Counted from the stretch's first letter, positions 36,143-45,007 are shown. The stretch: 64,000 bases of DNA from an uncultured Verrucomicrobia subdivision 3 bacterium (GCA_903850425.1 CAINLR010000074.1:1-64000), one strand, 5' to 3'. The notes: generated by a model from the sequence alone, not told the origin. Made by a program: numbers and translations.

Positions 36143-38302
36143 TTATTTGAAAATCCACGGCGACGTATCCACGCCAAGTTCCTGCAAAAGAAACGCATTG
36201 ATGTCGGCTTGTTCGGCCACGCGAACTTTCAGCGAGGAACCCATGCCATGGCCGGCCGAAGCCGTGGTGCGCAATAGAATTGGCCGGTCGGAACCGGTGG
36301 CGGCCTGCAAGCGCGCCGTCATCTTGCGTGAATGCGCGGGGTTCACACGCCCGTCATTTTCGCCACACGGAAACAACACGGCGGGATAAGCGGCACCGTT
36401 CTTGACGTGATGATACGGCGAATAGGCTTGTAGCGCTTTGAACTGCTCCGGTTCATTCACTGAGCCGAACTCGGTGACATTGAAAGCCCCATTCGGATCC
36501 AACTCCACGCGGAGCATGTCGTAGATGCCCACGCGGGAAACCACGGCGCGGGCGAGTTCGGGTCGCTGCGTCAGGAATGCGCCCATGAGCAAGCCACCGT
36601 TGCTGCCGCCCATCACCGCGAGCTTTTCCGAGCTGGTGTATTTGCGTTGGATGAGATGCTCGGCGCAGGCGATGAAGTCGTCGAAGACATTCTGCTTGCG
36701 CGTCAGGTTGCCGGCGCGATGCCACTCCTCGCCGAACTCGCCGCCGCCGCGCAGATTGGCCACCACAAAAACGCCGCCCGCATCAAACCAGATGCGGCGC
36801 GCCGCATTGAACGACGGGGTTTGGTTGACGCCATAACCGCCATAACCGGTGAGCAGCGTCGGATTTTTCCCGTCCAACTTGATTCCTTTTTTCCGCAGAA
36901 TGTTGAGCGGAACTTTCGTCCCATCCTTCGACGTGGCGAATTCGCGGACGACTTCAAGGTCATCGAAATTCGCCGCCGACGTCATCCGCAAGGCCGTCGC
37001 CCGCGGTTGCTTCATGCCCGGATTCCATTCATACCAGCCGGATGGCACCAGATAACTGGCATTGGCAAACACGAGCTGGTCGCCTTGCCAGCAATGCAGT
37101 CCGCCCACGGAAGAAACCGGTAGCACGGGCACTTCCACGCGCGCACCGTGCTGCGGATAAAACCACAGGCGCGACGGCCCGCCTTCCATCACCACGACAT
37201 AAAGCCCGGTGGCGGAAGAGTTGAATTCACTCACCACGCCCCTGCCCTCCGGCACCACCACGGTGGCGCTCGCCAAGTCTGAATCCGCCAGCGGCAGGCG
37301 CAGGATTTTTCCGCGGGGCGCATTTTTCTTCGAGAGCAGATACAGCGCGGCGTCCTTGCCGAACTGGATGGCTTTGACGTCGTCCTCGAACCGCGTGAGT
37401 TGACGCCACGAACCGGCCGCGTTGCGCAGATAATGGGCGATTTCGCCGCCGTCGCCGTTCGCCACCGTGGCCAAAACCCATTGCCCATTTTCGCTCGCGG
37501 CCAGCCCAATCTCGGCGATGCGCGGGAAATCGCGGCCTATTTCGTAGGTGTCCGCACTCGCCGGCGTGCCGAGTTTATGAAACCAAACCTGCATGAAAAA
37601 ATGTTGGTCGGCTTCCGGCCGTTCGCCCGCGTGCGGATAGCGCGTGTAGAAAACGCCCGTGCCGTCAGCGTTCCAGGCGGCGCTGCCGCCACCGGTGGGA
37701 AACTGCACATTGGGAATGGTGTCGGTCAGCGCGCGGCCCGTATCGGTTTCAAAAAAATGCAGCACGCCGACTTCGCTGCCATTTTCCGAAAGGCAAATGG
37801 CCACGCGTTTGCCGTCGCGCGACAAGACCGACCAGTCCATCGCGGTCGTCCCGTTGGTGTTCCAGACGCCCGGATCAAACACGACCTGGCGCAGCACGGG
37901 CTGATAAACCGAGTTCAATCGCACCAGCACCGGCTGCTGGGCCGGCGGTTTGAAGCGGGTCGCAAAAATATTTCCGCCGCGACGATCCATCAAGCCGAAG
38001 CTGGCCGGTTCGTCCCCGATCAATTCCGCAAGCTCCTGCGCCAAGCCGTCCTGAAAGGCCAGTTGGTCGAAGTAGCCGCGCGTGCGGGCGTTTTGCTGGC
38101 GCGTCCACTCGCGCACGTCGGGATTGGCAGCGTCCTCGAGCCACTGATAATCATCCACGACGGACTGTCCAGGGTAGGTATTGGTGACCGGCTTGCGCGC
38201 GGTTGGCACGGTCGGCAATTGCGCGCGGCCGTCGGTGGCGACCGTCAAGCCAAGTCCTATCATCGCCGCGAGAACAAAGTGGAAACGACTGAAAGAGCAC
38301 AT
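36143..38302 (-). CDS. prolyl oligopeptidase, S9A family
   Basis: The protein is 719 residues from MCSFSRFHFVLAAM, which starts a signal peptide ending near RAQ. The N-terminal beta-propeller (VVDDYQWLEDAANPDVREW is the family entry motif) covers about residues 30-430. The hydrolase domain has Ser567 in MGGSNGGLL, Asp650 in CGENDGRV and His685 in SAGHGMGSS. It cuts short peptides after proline and is probably in the periplasm. The open frame extends upstream by 45 codons that include a Gly/Lys/Ala repeat (LPAGKAGKA), which I exclude. Confidence 0.95.
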   Translation of the reverse strand: MCSFSRFHFVLAAMIGLGLTVATDGRAQLPTVPTARKPVTNTYPGQSVVDDYQWLEDAANPDVREWTRQQNARTRGYFDQLAFQDGLAQELAELIGDEPASFGLMDRRGGNIFATRFKPPAQQPVLVRLNSVYQPVLRQVVFDPGVWNTNGTTAMDWSVLSRDGKRVAICLSENGSEVGVLHFFETDTGRALTDTIPNVQFPTGGGSAAWNADGTGVFYTRYPHAGERPEADQHFFMQVWFHKLGTPASADTYEIGRDFPRIAEIGLAASENGQWVLATVANGDGGEIAHYLRNAAGSWRQLTRFEDDVKAIQFGKDAALYLLSKKNAPRGKILRLPLADSDLASATVVVPEGRGVVSEFNSSATGLYVVVMEGGPSRLWFYPQHGARVEVPVLPVSSVGGLHCWQGDQLVFANASYLVPSGWYEWNPGMKQPRATALRMTSAANFDDLEVVREFATSKDGTKVPLNILRKKGIKLDGKNPTLLTGYGGYGVNQTPSFNAARRIWFDAGGVFVVANLRGGGEFGEEWHRAGNLTRKQNVFDDFIACAEHLIQRKYTSSEKLAVMGGSNGGLLMGAFLTQRPELARAVVSRVGIYDMLRVELDPNGAFNVTEFGSVNEPEQFKALQAYSPYHHVKNGAAYPAVLFPCGENDGRVNPAHSRKMTARLQAATGSDRPILLRTTASAGHGMGSSLKVRVAEQADINAFLLQELGVDTSPWIFK

Positions 38303-38582
38303 GCGGCCAAACGATAAACACCGCCAGTTCGCGGGCAAGGCTTTTCCGGCTTTTCCGGCGGGAAGATCCACGGATAATTTTAGAAAAATCCAAGCTCTTC
38401 CGTGGGCATTTTGCCGCAGCAAGGCGAGCACTCTCACCCGGCCCTAGCCTGCGCGGCCCGGCCGTGGCAATTGATCGGCGCGCCCGGCTTCTGGTAGTTC
38501 TTCATTTACGCTGGCCGCTGGCCGCTTTACGATTTGAGTTCGTAGTTGCAATCCACGCGCAAACTGAAATCGTAAATCGAAC
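38303..38582. other. divergent spacer between prolyl oligopeptidase and dnaX
   Basis: About 280 bases that must hold both promoters. A small dyad, TTTACGATTT (38526) and AAATCGTAAA (38567), flanks the ribosome-binding region of dnaX. Confidence 0.4.
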
Positions 38583-40388
38583 ATGTCCTATCAGGTCATT
38601 GCCAGAAAATACCGCCCGCAGCGTTTCGCCGACGTCGTCGGCCAGGAGCACGTCACGCAGACGCTCGCCAATGCCATCGCGCAGAAACGCATTGCCCACG
38701 CGTATCTTTTTTGCGGACCGCGCGGCACCGGCAAGACCACCGTCGCGCGCATTTTTGCGAAATGCTTGAACTGCACCGGCGGACCGAAAGTGGATTTCGA
38801 TGACAACGACACGCGCGTGCAGGAGATCACCGATGGCCGCGCGCTGGACGTTCTGGAAATTGACGGTGCCAGCAACAACGGCGTCGAGCAGGTGCGCGAG
38901 TTGCGCGAGACCTGCAAATACGCGCCCGCCAATTCGCATTTCAAAATCTACATCATTGACGAAGTTCACATGCTCTCGACGGCGGCGTTCAACGCGCTGC
39001 TGAAAACGTTGGAAGAGCCGCCCGCGCATGTGAAGTTCATGTTCGCCACGACCGATCCGGAAAAAGTCCTGCCGACGATCCTCTCGCGCTGTCAGCGGTT
39101 TGATCTGCGCCGGATTCCCTCGGCGCTCATCGTCCAGCACCTCGCGGAAATCGCGGGCAAAGAAAACGTCACCATTGACGCGGCGGCCTTGCACGCCATC
39201 GCGCGCGGAGCCGACGGCGGCATGCGCGACGCCGAGTCCACACTGGATCAGCTCATCAGTTTCTGCGGCGACAAAATTGAGGAACCGGATGTGCTCTCGA
39301 TGTTCGGCCTCGCCGCGCAAAACCAGATTCTCAAGCTGAGCCACGCCGTGCTCGCGGGCGACATTTCCGGCGCGCTCACACAATTGGATGAGCTCGCACG
39401 CGGCGGCAAAGACCTGGGCCGCTTGCTCGGCGATCTGCTGAACCATTTCCGCAACCTGCTCATTTACCAGGTTTCAAAGGGGGATTTGAATTTGCTCGAA
39501 GCCTCCGAAGCCGAAGTTGCGGCGCTCAAGGAGCAGTCCGCGCTCGCCAGCACCGACGCTTTCACGCGCATTCTCGAAGTGCTCGCCGACGCCGAACTGC
39601 GCCTGCGGGATGCCGCGTCGAAAAAGATTTTACTCGAAGTCACGCTGCTCCGCGCCATCGAAGCCCGCAGCGCGCTATCGCTCGACGCCGTGTTGAAACA
39701 GCTCAACCAGTTGCGCGGGCAAAGCAGCAGTGGGACAGGCATCCTGCCGGTCCAATCCGCGCCCGCCCCAGCCACACCGCGTCCCGTTTCATTTTCCGCT
39801 CCACAAACCGCCGCCTCGCCGCCGCCCGCGCCAAAGCCCGTTGCATCAGTCCCCGCGGCACCAGCTCCGGTGGTCGCCCCGACTGCCGTCGTCATTCCGG
39901 CCTCAGGTGATTTGAGTGAACTGTGGCATCAACTCGTCGAGGCCGTTGGCCGGGCGAGCACGTTCACGCGCAGCTATCTTTTGAATGCGCACCCGGTGTC
40001 GTTTGAAAACAGTATTTTAGTCATCGGCTTCGACCAGGAGTTTGCCGATTACCTCGGCCTGGTGGACAACGCGCGTAACCACGCGTTGCTCGCAACCAAG
40101 CTCGCCGAACTGGGCCACGCGAACGCGATGATTAAATTCGTCAAGGCGGAGGCCCCCACGAATTGGAACCACAAACCCGCCGCCGCGCCCATACCGACGC
40201 CTGTTGCGCCTCCAGCCGTAGCGCCCGCGACCGTCACGGCGAAGCCGGTGGCAACGGCGGCCGCACCCGTCGCCGCCGAAAAGAAGCCCGCGCCGGTGGC
40301 GTTTAACAAAGACGATTTCAAGAACGATCCGCTCATCAAAAAGGCTCTGGAAATTTTCAAGGGCACCATCGTGGAAGTTCGCTCCTGA
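38583..40388 (+). CDS. dnaX: DNA polymerase III gamma/tau subunit
   Basis: The protein is 601 residues, the clamp-loader ATPase that opens the sliding clamp. Residues 1-365 are the AAA+ part: QVIARKYRPQRFADVVGQEH, Walker A GPRGTGKT (45-52), Walker B DEVH (126-129), arginine finger in ILSRCQRFDL. A usual DnaX carries four Cys binding zinc just after Walker A. Here only Cys61 and Cys64 remain (CLNCTGGPKVDFDDND); the PCGxCxxC part is replaced. Residues 370-450 are a Pro/Ala linker that includes GTGILPVQ, a repeat-derived insertion. The C-terminal domain (LWHQLVEAVGRASTFTRSYL) fits tau. It heads the conserved dnaX-ybaB-recR order. Confidence 0.96.
   Translation: MSYQVIARKYRPQRFADVVGQEHVTQTLANAIAQKRIAHAYLFCGPRGTGKTTVARIFAKCLNCTGGPKVDFDDNDTRVQEITDGRALDVLEIDGASNNGVEQVRELRETCKYAPANSHFKIYIIDEVHMLSTAAFNALLKTLEEPPAHVKFMFATTDPEKVLPTILSRCQRFDLRRIPSALIVQHLAEIAGKENVTIDAAALHAIARGADGGMRDAESTLDQLISFCGDKIEEPDVLSMFGLAAQNQILKLSHAVLAGDISGALTQLDELARGGKDLGRLLGDLLNHFRNLLIYQVSKGDLNLLEASEAEVAALKEQSALASTDAFTRILEVLADAELRLRDAASKKILLEVTLLRAIEARSALSLDAVLKQLNQLRGQSSSGTGILPVQSAPAPATPRPVSFSAPQTAASPPPAPKPVASVPAAPAPVVAPTAVVIPASGDLSELWHQLVEAVGRASTFTRSYLLNAHPVSFENSILVIGFDQEFADYLGLVDNARNHALLATKLAELGHANAMIKFVKAEAPTNWNHKPAAAPIPTPVAPPAVAPATVTAKPVATAAAPVAAEKKPAPVAFNKDDFKNDPLIKKALEIFKGTIVEVRS
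39733..39753. repeat. palindromic element inside the dnaX linker
   Basis: An imperfect hairpin, GGACaGGCA-tcc-TGCCgGTCC. It encodes GTGILPV, a peptide pattern I associate with dispersed repeats in this group. It lies in the disordered linker. Confidence 0.65.
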
Positions 40389-40436
40389 AACCTCTTTCCC
40401 CAGATCCAAGATCCCAAACTCCAAACCCTCATAAAT

Positions 40437-40748
40437 ATGTCCAGCATTGGCAAACTCATGAAACAGGCTGCGCAAATGCAGCAGAAGATGGAACAAATCC
40501 AGGCGAGCCTCGCCACGCGCACGGTCGAGGCGACCAGCGGCGGCGGCGCGGTGAAGGTCATCGCCAAATGCGACGGCTCGCTCGCGTCCATCAAGATTGA
40601 TCCGCAGGCATTGAATCCGGCCGACGCGCAGATCGTCGAGGACATGATTCTCACCGCCACGAACCAGGCGCTCGCCGAGGCCAAAAAAATCTCCGAGGGT
40701 GAAATGGGCAAGGCCACAGCGGGCTTCAGCCTGCCGGGGATGATGTAG
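40437..40748 (+). CDS. ybaB: YbaB/EbfC nucleoid-associated protein
   Basis: The protein is 103 residues. It has the family's N-terminal coiled helix (GKLMKQAAQMQQKMEQIQASL) and central sheet (GGGAVKVIAKCDGSLASIKIDP). Members bind DNA as dimers with tweezer-like ends. It sits between dnaX and recR, its conserved place in many bacteria, 48 bases after dnaX. Confidence 0.95.
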   Translation: MSSIGKLMKQAAQMQQKMEQIQASLATRTVEATSGGGAVKVIAKCDGSLASIKIDPQALNPADAQIVEDMILTATNQALAEAKKISEGEMGKATAGFSLPGMM

Positions 40749-40763
40749 GGAATTAAAAATGTA

Positions 40764-40827
40764 AAATGTAAAATTAAAAATGGAAGACTGCGCCAGCCAC
40801 GTCCCGGCATTTTTAATTTTTAATTTT
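40764..40827. repeat. AT-rich inverted repeat between ybaB and recR
   Basis: Arms of about 20 bases (AAAATGTAAAATTAAAAATG and its near inverse) flank a 24-base GC-rich loop. It could form a hairpin in the dnaX-ybaB-recR transcript. There is no typical U tract after it beyond the arm itself. Confidence 0.65.
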
Positions 40828-40839
40828 GCACTGGCTGTC

Positions 40840-41436
40840 ATGCTCCCCGCTTCCATCACCGCGCTTATCGCCACGTTGAGCAAGCTGCCTGGCGTCGGCC
40901 CGCGTTCCGCCGAACGCATCGCCTTGCATCTCGTGCAGACCGATCCGGCGGTGGTGAAACTGCTCGCCGAAACCATGCGGCAGGCGCGTGAACACATCCG
41001 CTTCTGCGAAACCTGCGGCGCGCTGACGGAAAAATCCCCCTGCTCGACTTGCACCGACACGCGACGCGACGCGGCCATGGTCTGCGTGGTGGAGCGGGCG
41101 GTGGATATTTTGAGCGTGGAAAAATCCGGCACTTATCGCGGCAAATTCCATGTGCTCGGCGGGAAAATTTCGCCGCTCGACGGCGTCGGGCCAGAAGATT
41201 TGCGCATCGCCGATTTGGAAGAGCGGCTGACGCTGGAACCCATCAAGGAAATCATCATCGCGCTGGGCACGGATGTGGAAGGCGACGCCACCAGCAATTA
41301 CCTCGCAAAACGACTCACTCGCAGTGGCCTGAAAATCTCGCGCATCGCCTACGGGTTGCCCGCCGGCAGCGGCTTGGAATATGCCGATGAACTCACGCTT
41401 AATCGCGCACTCGAAGGCCGGAGGGAAATGTTTTGA
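40840..41436 (+). CDS. recR: recombination protein RecR
   Basis: The protein is 198 residues, the standard length. It shows the helix-hairpin-helix (LSKLPGVGPRSAERIALHL), the four-Cys zinc finger (CETCGALTEKSPCSTC) and a Toprim domain (VVERAVDILSVEKSGTYRG, then GTDVEGDATSNYLAKRL). It works with RecF/RecO to load RecA at gaps. I start at MLPASITALIATL; a 20-codon extension reads through the repeat. Confidence 0.97.
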   Translation: MLPASITALIATLSKLPGVGPRSAERIALHLVQTDPAVVKLLAETMRQAREHIRFCETCGALTEKSPCSTCTDTRRDAAMVCVVERAVDILSVEKSGTYRGKFHVLGGKISPLDGVGPEDLRIADLEERLTLEPIKEIIIALGTDVEGDATSNYLAKRLTRSGLKISRIAYGLPAGSGLEYADELTLNRALEGRREMF

Positions 41437-41473
41437 GGTTATCGCTTTCCCTCCCCATGAACCGATCCTCAAC

Positions 41474-41500
41474 GGAGCGCGGGTCTGTGACCCGCGTTCC
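41474..41500. repeat. hairpin between recR and the HAD gene
   Basis: GGAGCGCGGGTC and GACCCGCGTTCC pair with one mismatch around a 3-base loop. The context AACGGAGCGCGG is shared with the palindrome in the M56 gene at 31974. No U tract follows, so I call a repeat rather than a terminator. Confidence 0.7.
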
Positions 41501-41530
41501 GGTTCAGGCTGAGGGCAAAGCAATTTAATC

Positions 41531-42127
41531 ATGTCGCCTGTAATAATCTTTGATCTCGGCAAGGTGCTCGTGGACTTCGATTGGTCCATTGCCGCCAAAA
41601 AAATCATCACGCGGTGCACCCAAGCGCCAGAACATTTCACTGAGTTTCTCGCCACCTCGCCGTTGCTCTGGCAATATGAGTGCGGCCAGCTCACGCGCGC
41701 GGATTTTTTCAAGTTCATCCGGGGGGCCACGGGGTTTCAAGGTAGCGTCACGGAGTTCAACGATTACTTCGCAGAAATTTTCACGGAAATCCCGGCGATG
41801 ATCGCGCTCCACGCCGAACTGCGGCAGCGTGGCTTCAAGACCTATATTTTGTCGAACACCAATGACCTTGCCATCGAACACGTCCGCCGCGATTTTCCGT
41901 TCTTCAGCCACTTCGACGGCTACATCTTTTCCTACGAAGTCGGCGCGATGAAGCCGGACGCCAAAATTTACGAGGCGTTGGAAACCTTGACCGGCAAGCG
42001 CGGCGCGGACTTGATCTACATTGACGACCGCTTGGAAAATATCGAAGCCGGCGCGGTGCGCGGCTGGCGGACGATCCTGCACGAGACGCCCGAGAAAACA
42101 CGCACCATCCTCACTTCACTGCTTTGA
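41531..42127 (+). CDS. HAD-superfamily hydrolase, YihX-like
   Basis: The protein is 198 residues. Motif 1 is IIFDLGKVLVDFD, where the first Asp is the nucleophile; the second catalytic position is Gly, as in the YihX group of sugar phosphatases. Motif 2 is YILSNTN, motif 3 has Lys in GAMKPDAKIY, and motif 4 is IYIDDRLENIEAG. A cap of helices lies after motif 1. It probably removes phosphate from a sugar phosphate in the cytoplasm. Its 3' end overlaps the 3' end of the photolyase gene by 17 bases in a convergent arrangement. Confidence 0.9.
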   Translation: MSPVIIFDLGKVLVDFDWSIAAKKIITRCTQAPEHFTEFLATSPLLWQYECGQLTRADFFKFIRGATGFQGSVTEFNDYFAEIFTEIPAMIALHAELRQRGFKTYILSNTNDLAIEHVRRDFPFFSHFDGYIFSYEVGAMKPDAKIYEALETLTGKRGADLIYIDDRLENIEAGAVRGWRTILHETPEKTRTILTSLL

Positions 42128-43586
42128 ACATCGCCAGGCATTTGCCGCGCTGCACTTCATGCAAAACGATCCGTGGCGGATATTTTGACTTCGAAAGCAA
42201 CAGCGGATTCTCCCACGGTTGATGGATCAAATCATCGGGGAGCGCCGCCAGTTCAGGAATCCAGCGGCGCACAAATGTCCCTTCGGCGTCAAATTTCTCG
42301 CCCTGCGACACCGGATTGAAGATGCGGAAATACGGCGCGGCGTCCGTGCCCGTGCCGGCGCTCCATTGCCAGCCGCCATTGTTCGCGGCCAGGTCGCCAT
42401 CCACGAGCTGCTTCATGAAATAGCGCTCGCCCCATTGCCAGGAGATGAGCAGATCCTTCGTGAGAAACATGGCCACGATCATGCGCAGCCGGTTGTGCAT
42501 CGTGCCGGTGGCGTTGAGGCAGCGCATCGCCGCGTCCACGATGGGATAACCGGTTCTGCCTTCGCACCACGCCACGAAATGCTCCTGGTTCTCCGACCAC
42601 GCGAGCTGGTCGTAGTCGGGCCGGAACGCGCCTTTGGTGACGTGCGGAAAGTTGTGCAGCACCTGCAAATAAAATTCGCGCCAGATCAATTCGCTTAGAA
42701 ATACATCGCAACTAGCGGCGCTGGCAGCAGCCGACGTGGGGAGGCTCTGACTGGTTTTATTTTTGAGACTCGTCACCCCGTCGCCTGCAAAAGAAATTTT
42801 TTCGCGCGCTGTTTTTAATTCCGCCAAAATCGTGCGGATGCCAATCGTCCCCGCGCGCAGATGCGGCGAGAGCCGGGAGCCGCCAGCCACCGCCGGAAAA
42901 TTTCGGTTCGTGCCGTATTCATAAACCGGTCCGGCCATGAACTGACGCAATAACTCCAGCGCCGCGCGTTCGCCGCCCGGCGGAATGGTTTGCGTGAGCG
43001 GATAACCAATCTCCTCTGTGTTCGCCGGCAGCGCGTCGCATTGGAGGTTGGATGTTGAAGGTTGAATGTTCGATTTCTTAAATTTCCCCTTTGGCAGCGG
43101 AACCAGCTTTGTCTTCCACGCCTTGGAATACGGCGTGAACACGGTGTAGGGCTTGCCCGCTTGCGTGAGGATTTCCGTTTCCTCCCACACCACCGCGTCC
43201 TTGAACAACTCGAAGCCGTAACCCGCTGCATTCAAAATCCCGACCAAACGCTCGTCGCGACGCTGCACATAAGGCTCGTAACGCTTGTTGGTGAACACGG
43301 CTTGCGCGCCAATCTCTTTGCAGAGTGCCGGCAGAATTTCCTCAGATTTACCACAGCGGACAACGAGTGTGTGCCCGAGTTCCGCGAGATTTTTGCGCAG
43401 CGATTCGACGGATTGGAGCAAGAACGCCAGCCGCGCCGCGCCCACATCCGGCCCGGTGCGAAAGGCATCTTCAAAAATAAAAACCGGAATGACCGTCTCC
43501 GCGCGCTTGGCGGCTTCGCTCAAAGCAACATTGTCCGAGACGCGCAGATCGCGGCGGAACCAGTGAACGATCGTTTTCACGCGCAC
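42111..43586 (-). CDS. phr: deoxyribodipyrimidine photolyase (class I type)
   Basis: The protein is 491 residues. It repairs UV-made cyclobutane pyrimidine dimers using light. The N-terminal antenna domain starts VHWFRRDLRVSDNVAL; the C-terminal FAD domain has FLSELIWREFYLQVLH, GRTGYPIVDAAMRCL, MHNRLRMIVAMFLTKDL and NNGGWQWSAGTGTDAAPYFR. Two stretches do not fit the family and match dispersed repeats: SNIQPSTSNLQ and GDGVTSLKNKTSQSLPTSAA, both listed separately. It lies 3 bases behind the desulfhydrase-like gene on the same strand, so the two are probably co-transcribed. Confidence 0.95.
   Translation of the reverse strand: MRVKTIVHWFRRDLRVSDNVALSEAAKRAETVIPVFIFEDAFRTGPDVGAARLAFLLQSVESLRKNLAELGHTLVVRCGKSEEILPALCKEIGAQAVFTNKRYEPYVQRRDERLVGILNAAGYGFELFKDAVVWEETEILTQAGKPYTVFTPYSKAWKTKLVPLPKGKFKKSNIQPSTSNLQCDALPANTEEIGYPLTQTIPPGGERAALELLRQFMAGPVYEYGTNRNFPAVAGGSRLSPHLRAGTIGIRTILAELKTAREKISFAGDGVTSLKNKTSQSLPTSAAASAASCDVFLSELIWREFYLQVLHNFPHVTKGAFRPDYDQLAWSENQEHFVAWCEGRTGYPIVDAAMRCLNATGTMHNRLRMIVAMFLTKDLLISWQWGERYFMKQLVDGDLAANNGGWQWSAGTGTDAAPYFRIFNPVSQGEKFDAEGTFVRRWIPELAALPDDLIHQPWENPLLLSKSKYPPRIVLHEVQRGKCLAMFKAVK
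42722..42790. repeat. family A-like palindromic element inside phr
   Basis: On the plus strand it reads GCAGCCGACGTGGGGAGGCT, a spacer, and then the near inverse GAGACTCGTCACCCCGTC. The left end matches family A arms at 1724, 2121 and 55110. It encodes an extra segment just before the conserved FLSELIWREF block. Confidence 0.7.
43041..43077. repeat. TTGGA-rich repeat inside phr
   Basis: The plus strand reads TTGGAGGTTGGATGTTGAAG and then GTTGAATGTTCGATTT. It encodes SNIQPSTSNLQ in the photolyase linker between the antenna and FAD domains. Related TTGGAAGTT-type repeats occur at 22293-22420 and 55750-55880. Confidence 0.6.
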
Positions 43587-43589
43587 GAA

Positions 43590-44576
43590 TTAAGCGAGTT
43601 CCTTGGCGTAGGCAAACAGCGCCGGACTGCCGCCGGTGTGCCAAAACAAAACCGTTTCACCCTTCTTGAAAACCCCTTTGCGAATCAAATCCATCAGTGC
43701 GCCAAACGCGCGGCCGGCATAAACCGGATCGAGCACGATGCCTTCGCTGCGCGCGAGCAGGCGGATGGCGCCACGTTCCAGATCGCCGACCACGCCGTAG
43801 CCTTCACCTTGGTAGCCATAGACCACCTTGACGTCATTAGGTGTCATACGTTCGGACGAACCAAGGTAGGCCGCGCAGTCATTGGCGATCTGCGCCACCT
43901 CGGCTTCGTATTCAAAATGTTCGGGATCGTTCTTGTCAATCGAGAGCCCATGCAGCCGGCCTTTGAAACCAGCCAGTCGCGCGCCGAGCACGATGCCCGC
44001 CTGGGTGCCGCCGCTGCTGGTGCCGAACACGATGTGGTCCACATGTTGTCCGCTCGCGAGCATTTGCTCCATCAGTTCGAGCATGGCCACGACATAGCCG
44101 GTCGCGCCCACGCCGTTCGAGCCGCCGACGGGAATCAGATACGGCTTGCGGCCCTGCGCGCGGAGTTGCGCGTCCAATTCCGCCAGCTTGGCCGCGCGTT
44201 GCGAGCGTTCAATCCAGTGCAAGTTCGCACCGAGAATTTCATTCAACAGCAGATTGCCATTGGCCACGTCCGGTTTCTTTCCATTGAGAATGAGTTCGCA
44301 GCGCAAGCCAGCTTTGGCGGCGGCGGCGGCGGTTTGGCGACAATGATTGGATTGCACCGCACCCAGCGTGACAAGCGTGTCAGCGCCCTGAGCGAGCGCG
44401 TGTCCGACGAGAAATTCCAGTTTCCGAGTCTTGTTGCCGCCGAGCGCGAGGCCGGTCTGATCATCGCGCTTGATCAACAGTTCCGGGCCGGCAAGCTGGC
44501 GCGAAAGAGTTTTGAGGGCTTCGAGCGGCGTTGGCAATTGCGCCAGCGGGAAGCGCGGCAGAGCGTCAATTCTCAT
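43590..44576 (-). CDS. dcyD: D-cysteine desulfhydrase / ACC deaminase-like PLP enzyme
   Basis: The protein is 328 residues from MRIDALPRFPLAQLPTPLEAL, the same length as E. coli D-cysteine desulfhydrase. The PLP Lys is Lys49 in LGGNKTRKLEF; AVQSNHCRQTAAAAA, GGSNGVGATGYV and FGTSSGGTQAGI are family blocks that hold the cofactor phosphate. It breaks D-cysteine to pyruvate, sulfide and ammonia, or acts on a related substrate; ACC deaminase activity cannot be excluded. Its start overlaps the stop of the 91-residue gene by 11 bases, which suggests coupling. A longer frame is rejected because of that overlap and family length. Confidence 0.9.
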   Translation of the reverse strand: MRIDALPRFPLAQLPTPLEALKTLSRQLAGPELLIKRDDQTGLALGGNKTRKLEFLVGHALAQGADTLVTLGAVQSNHCRQTAAAAAKAGLRCELILNGKKPDVANGNLLLNEILGANLHWIERSQRAAKLAELDAQLRAQGRKPYLIPVGGSNGVGATGYVVAMLELMEQMLASGQHVDHIVFGTSSGGTQAGIVLGARLAGFKGRLHGLSIDKNDPEHFEYEAEVAQIANDCAAYLGSSERMTPNDVKVVYGYQGEGYGVVGDLERGAIRLLARSEGIVLDPVYAGRAFGALMDLIRKGVFKKGETVLFWHTGGSPALFAYAKELA

Positions 44577-44841
44577 TGGGTTTGGGTCCGGGGACTTTTT
44601 TGAGGCCGACCTCGTGCGCGATGTCGTCGAACTCCTCGTGACTGACATTATCAAGGTGCTTACCGCGCGCCTTGAGTTTCTCGTTGATCTTGATGGCCTG
44701 CTCGGTCATCCGCTCATGCGTCTCCTGCGTGCCGCCGACGAGCGCGAAATTCGGCCCCGTTGTGATGCGCTTGCTGCCATCGGAATCCAGGCCGACACCG
44801 AGCAACGCGGCCTTGCGTTTAGGTTTTTTGGCGTTTGCCAT
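44566..44841 (-). CDS. small charged protein, unknown function
   Basis: The protein is 91 residues, very basic at the start (MANAKKPKRKAALLG). It continues with SDGSKRITTGPNFALVGGT and a helical stretch (THERMTEQAIKINEKLKARG) and ends GLKKVPGPKPNEN. No signal peptide or membrane segment is present. I do not recognise the family. Its stop overlaps the start of the desulfhydrase-like gene by 11 bases, so it is the first gene of a three-gene unit that ends with phr. Confidence 0.75.
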   Translation of the reverse strand: MANAKKPKRKAALLGVGLDSDGSKRITTGPNFALVGGTQETHERMTEQAIKINEKLKARGKHLDNVSHEEFDDIAHEVGLKKVPGPKPNEN

Positions 44842-45007
44842 GCGGGAAACGTAAAGGCCACCAGCAAACGGGTCAAGAACGGCAAGGAGTTTTCGAAGCC
44901 GTGCCTTGAACCTGGAGGCTTGGAGGTTCGCTGGAGCTGCGAGCTTTGCCGCCGCCCGATTCCACCAAACTGAACCCGCCGTTCCATGCCACCTTCCTCA
45001 GCCGCGA

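Noticed and set aside
41474..41500. terminator after recR
   Set aside because: Good stem but no U tract; the sequence matches the repeat in the M56 gene.
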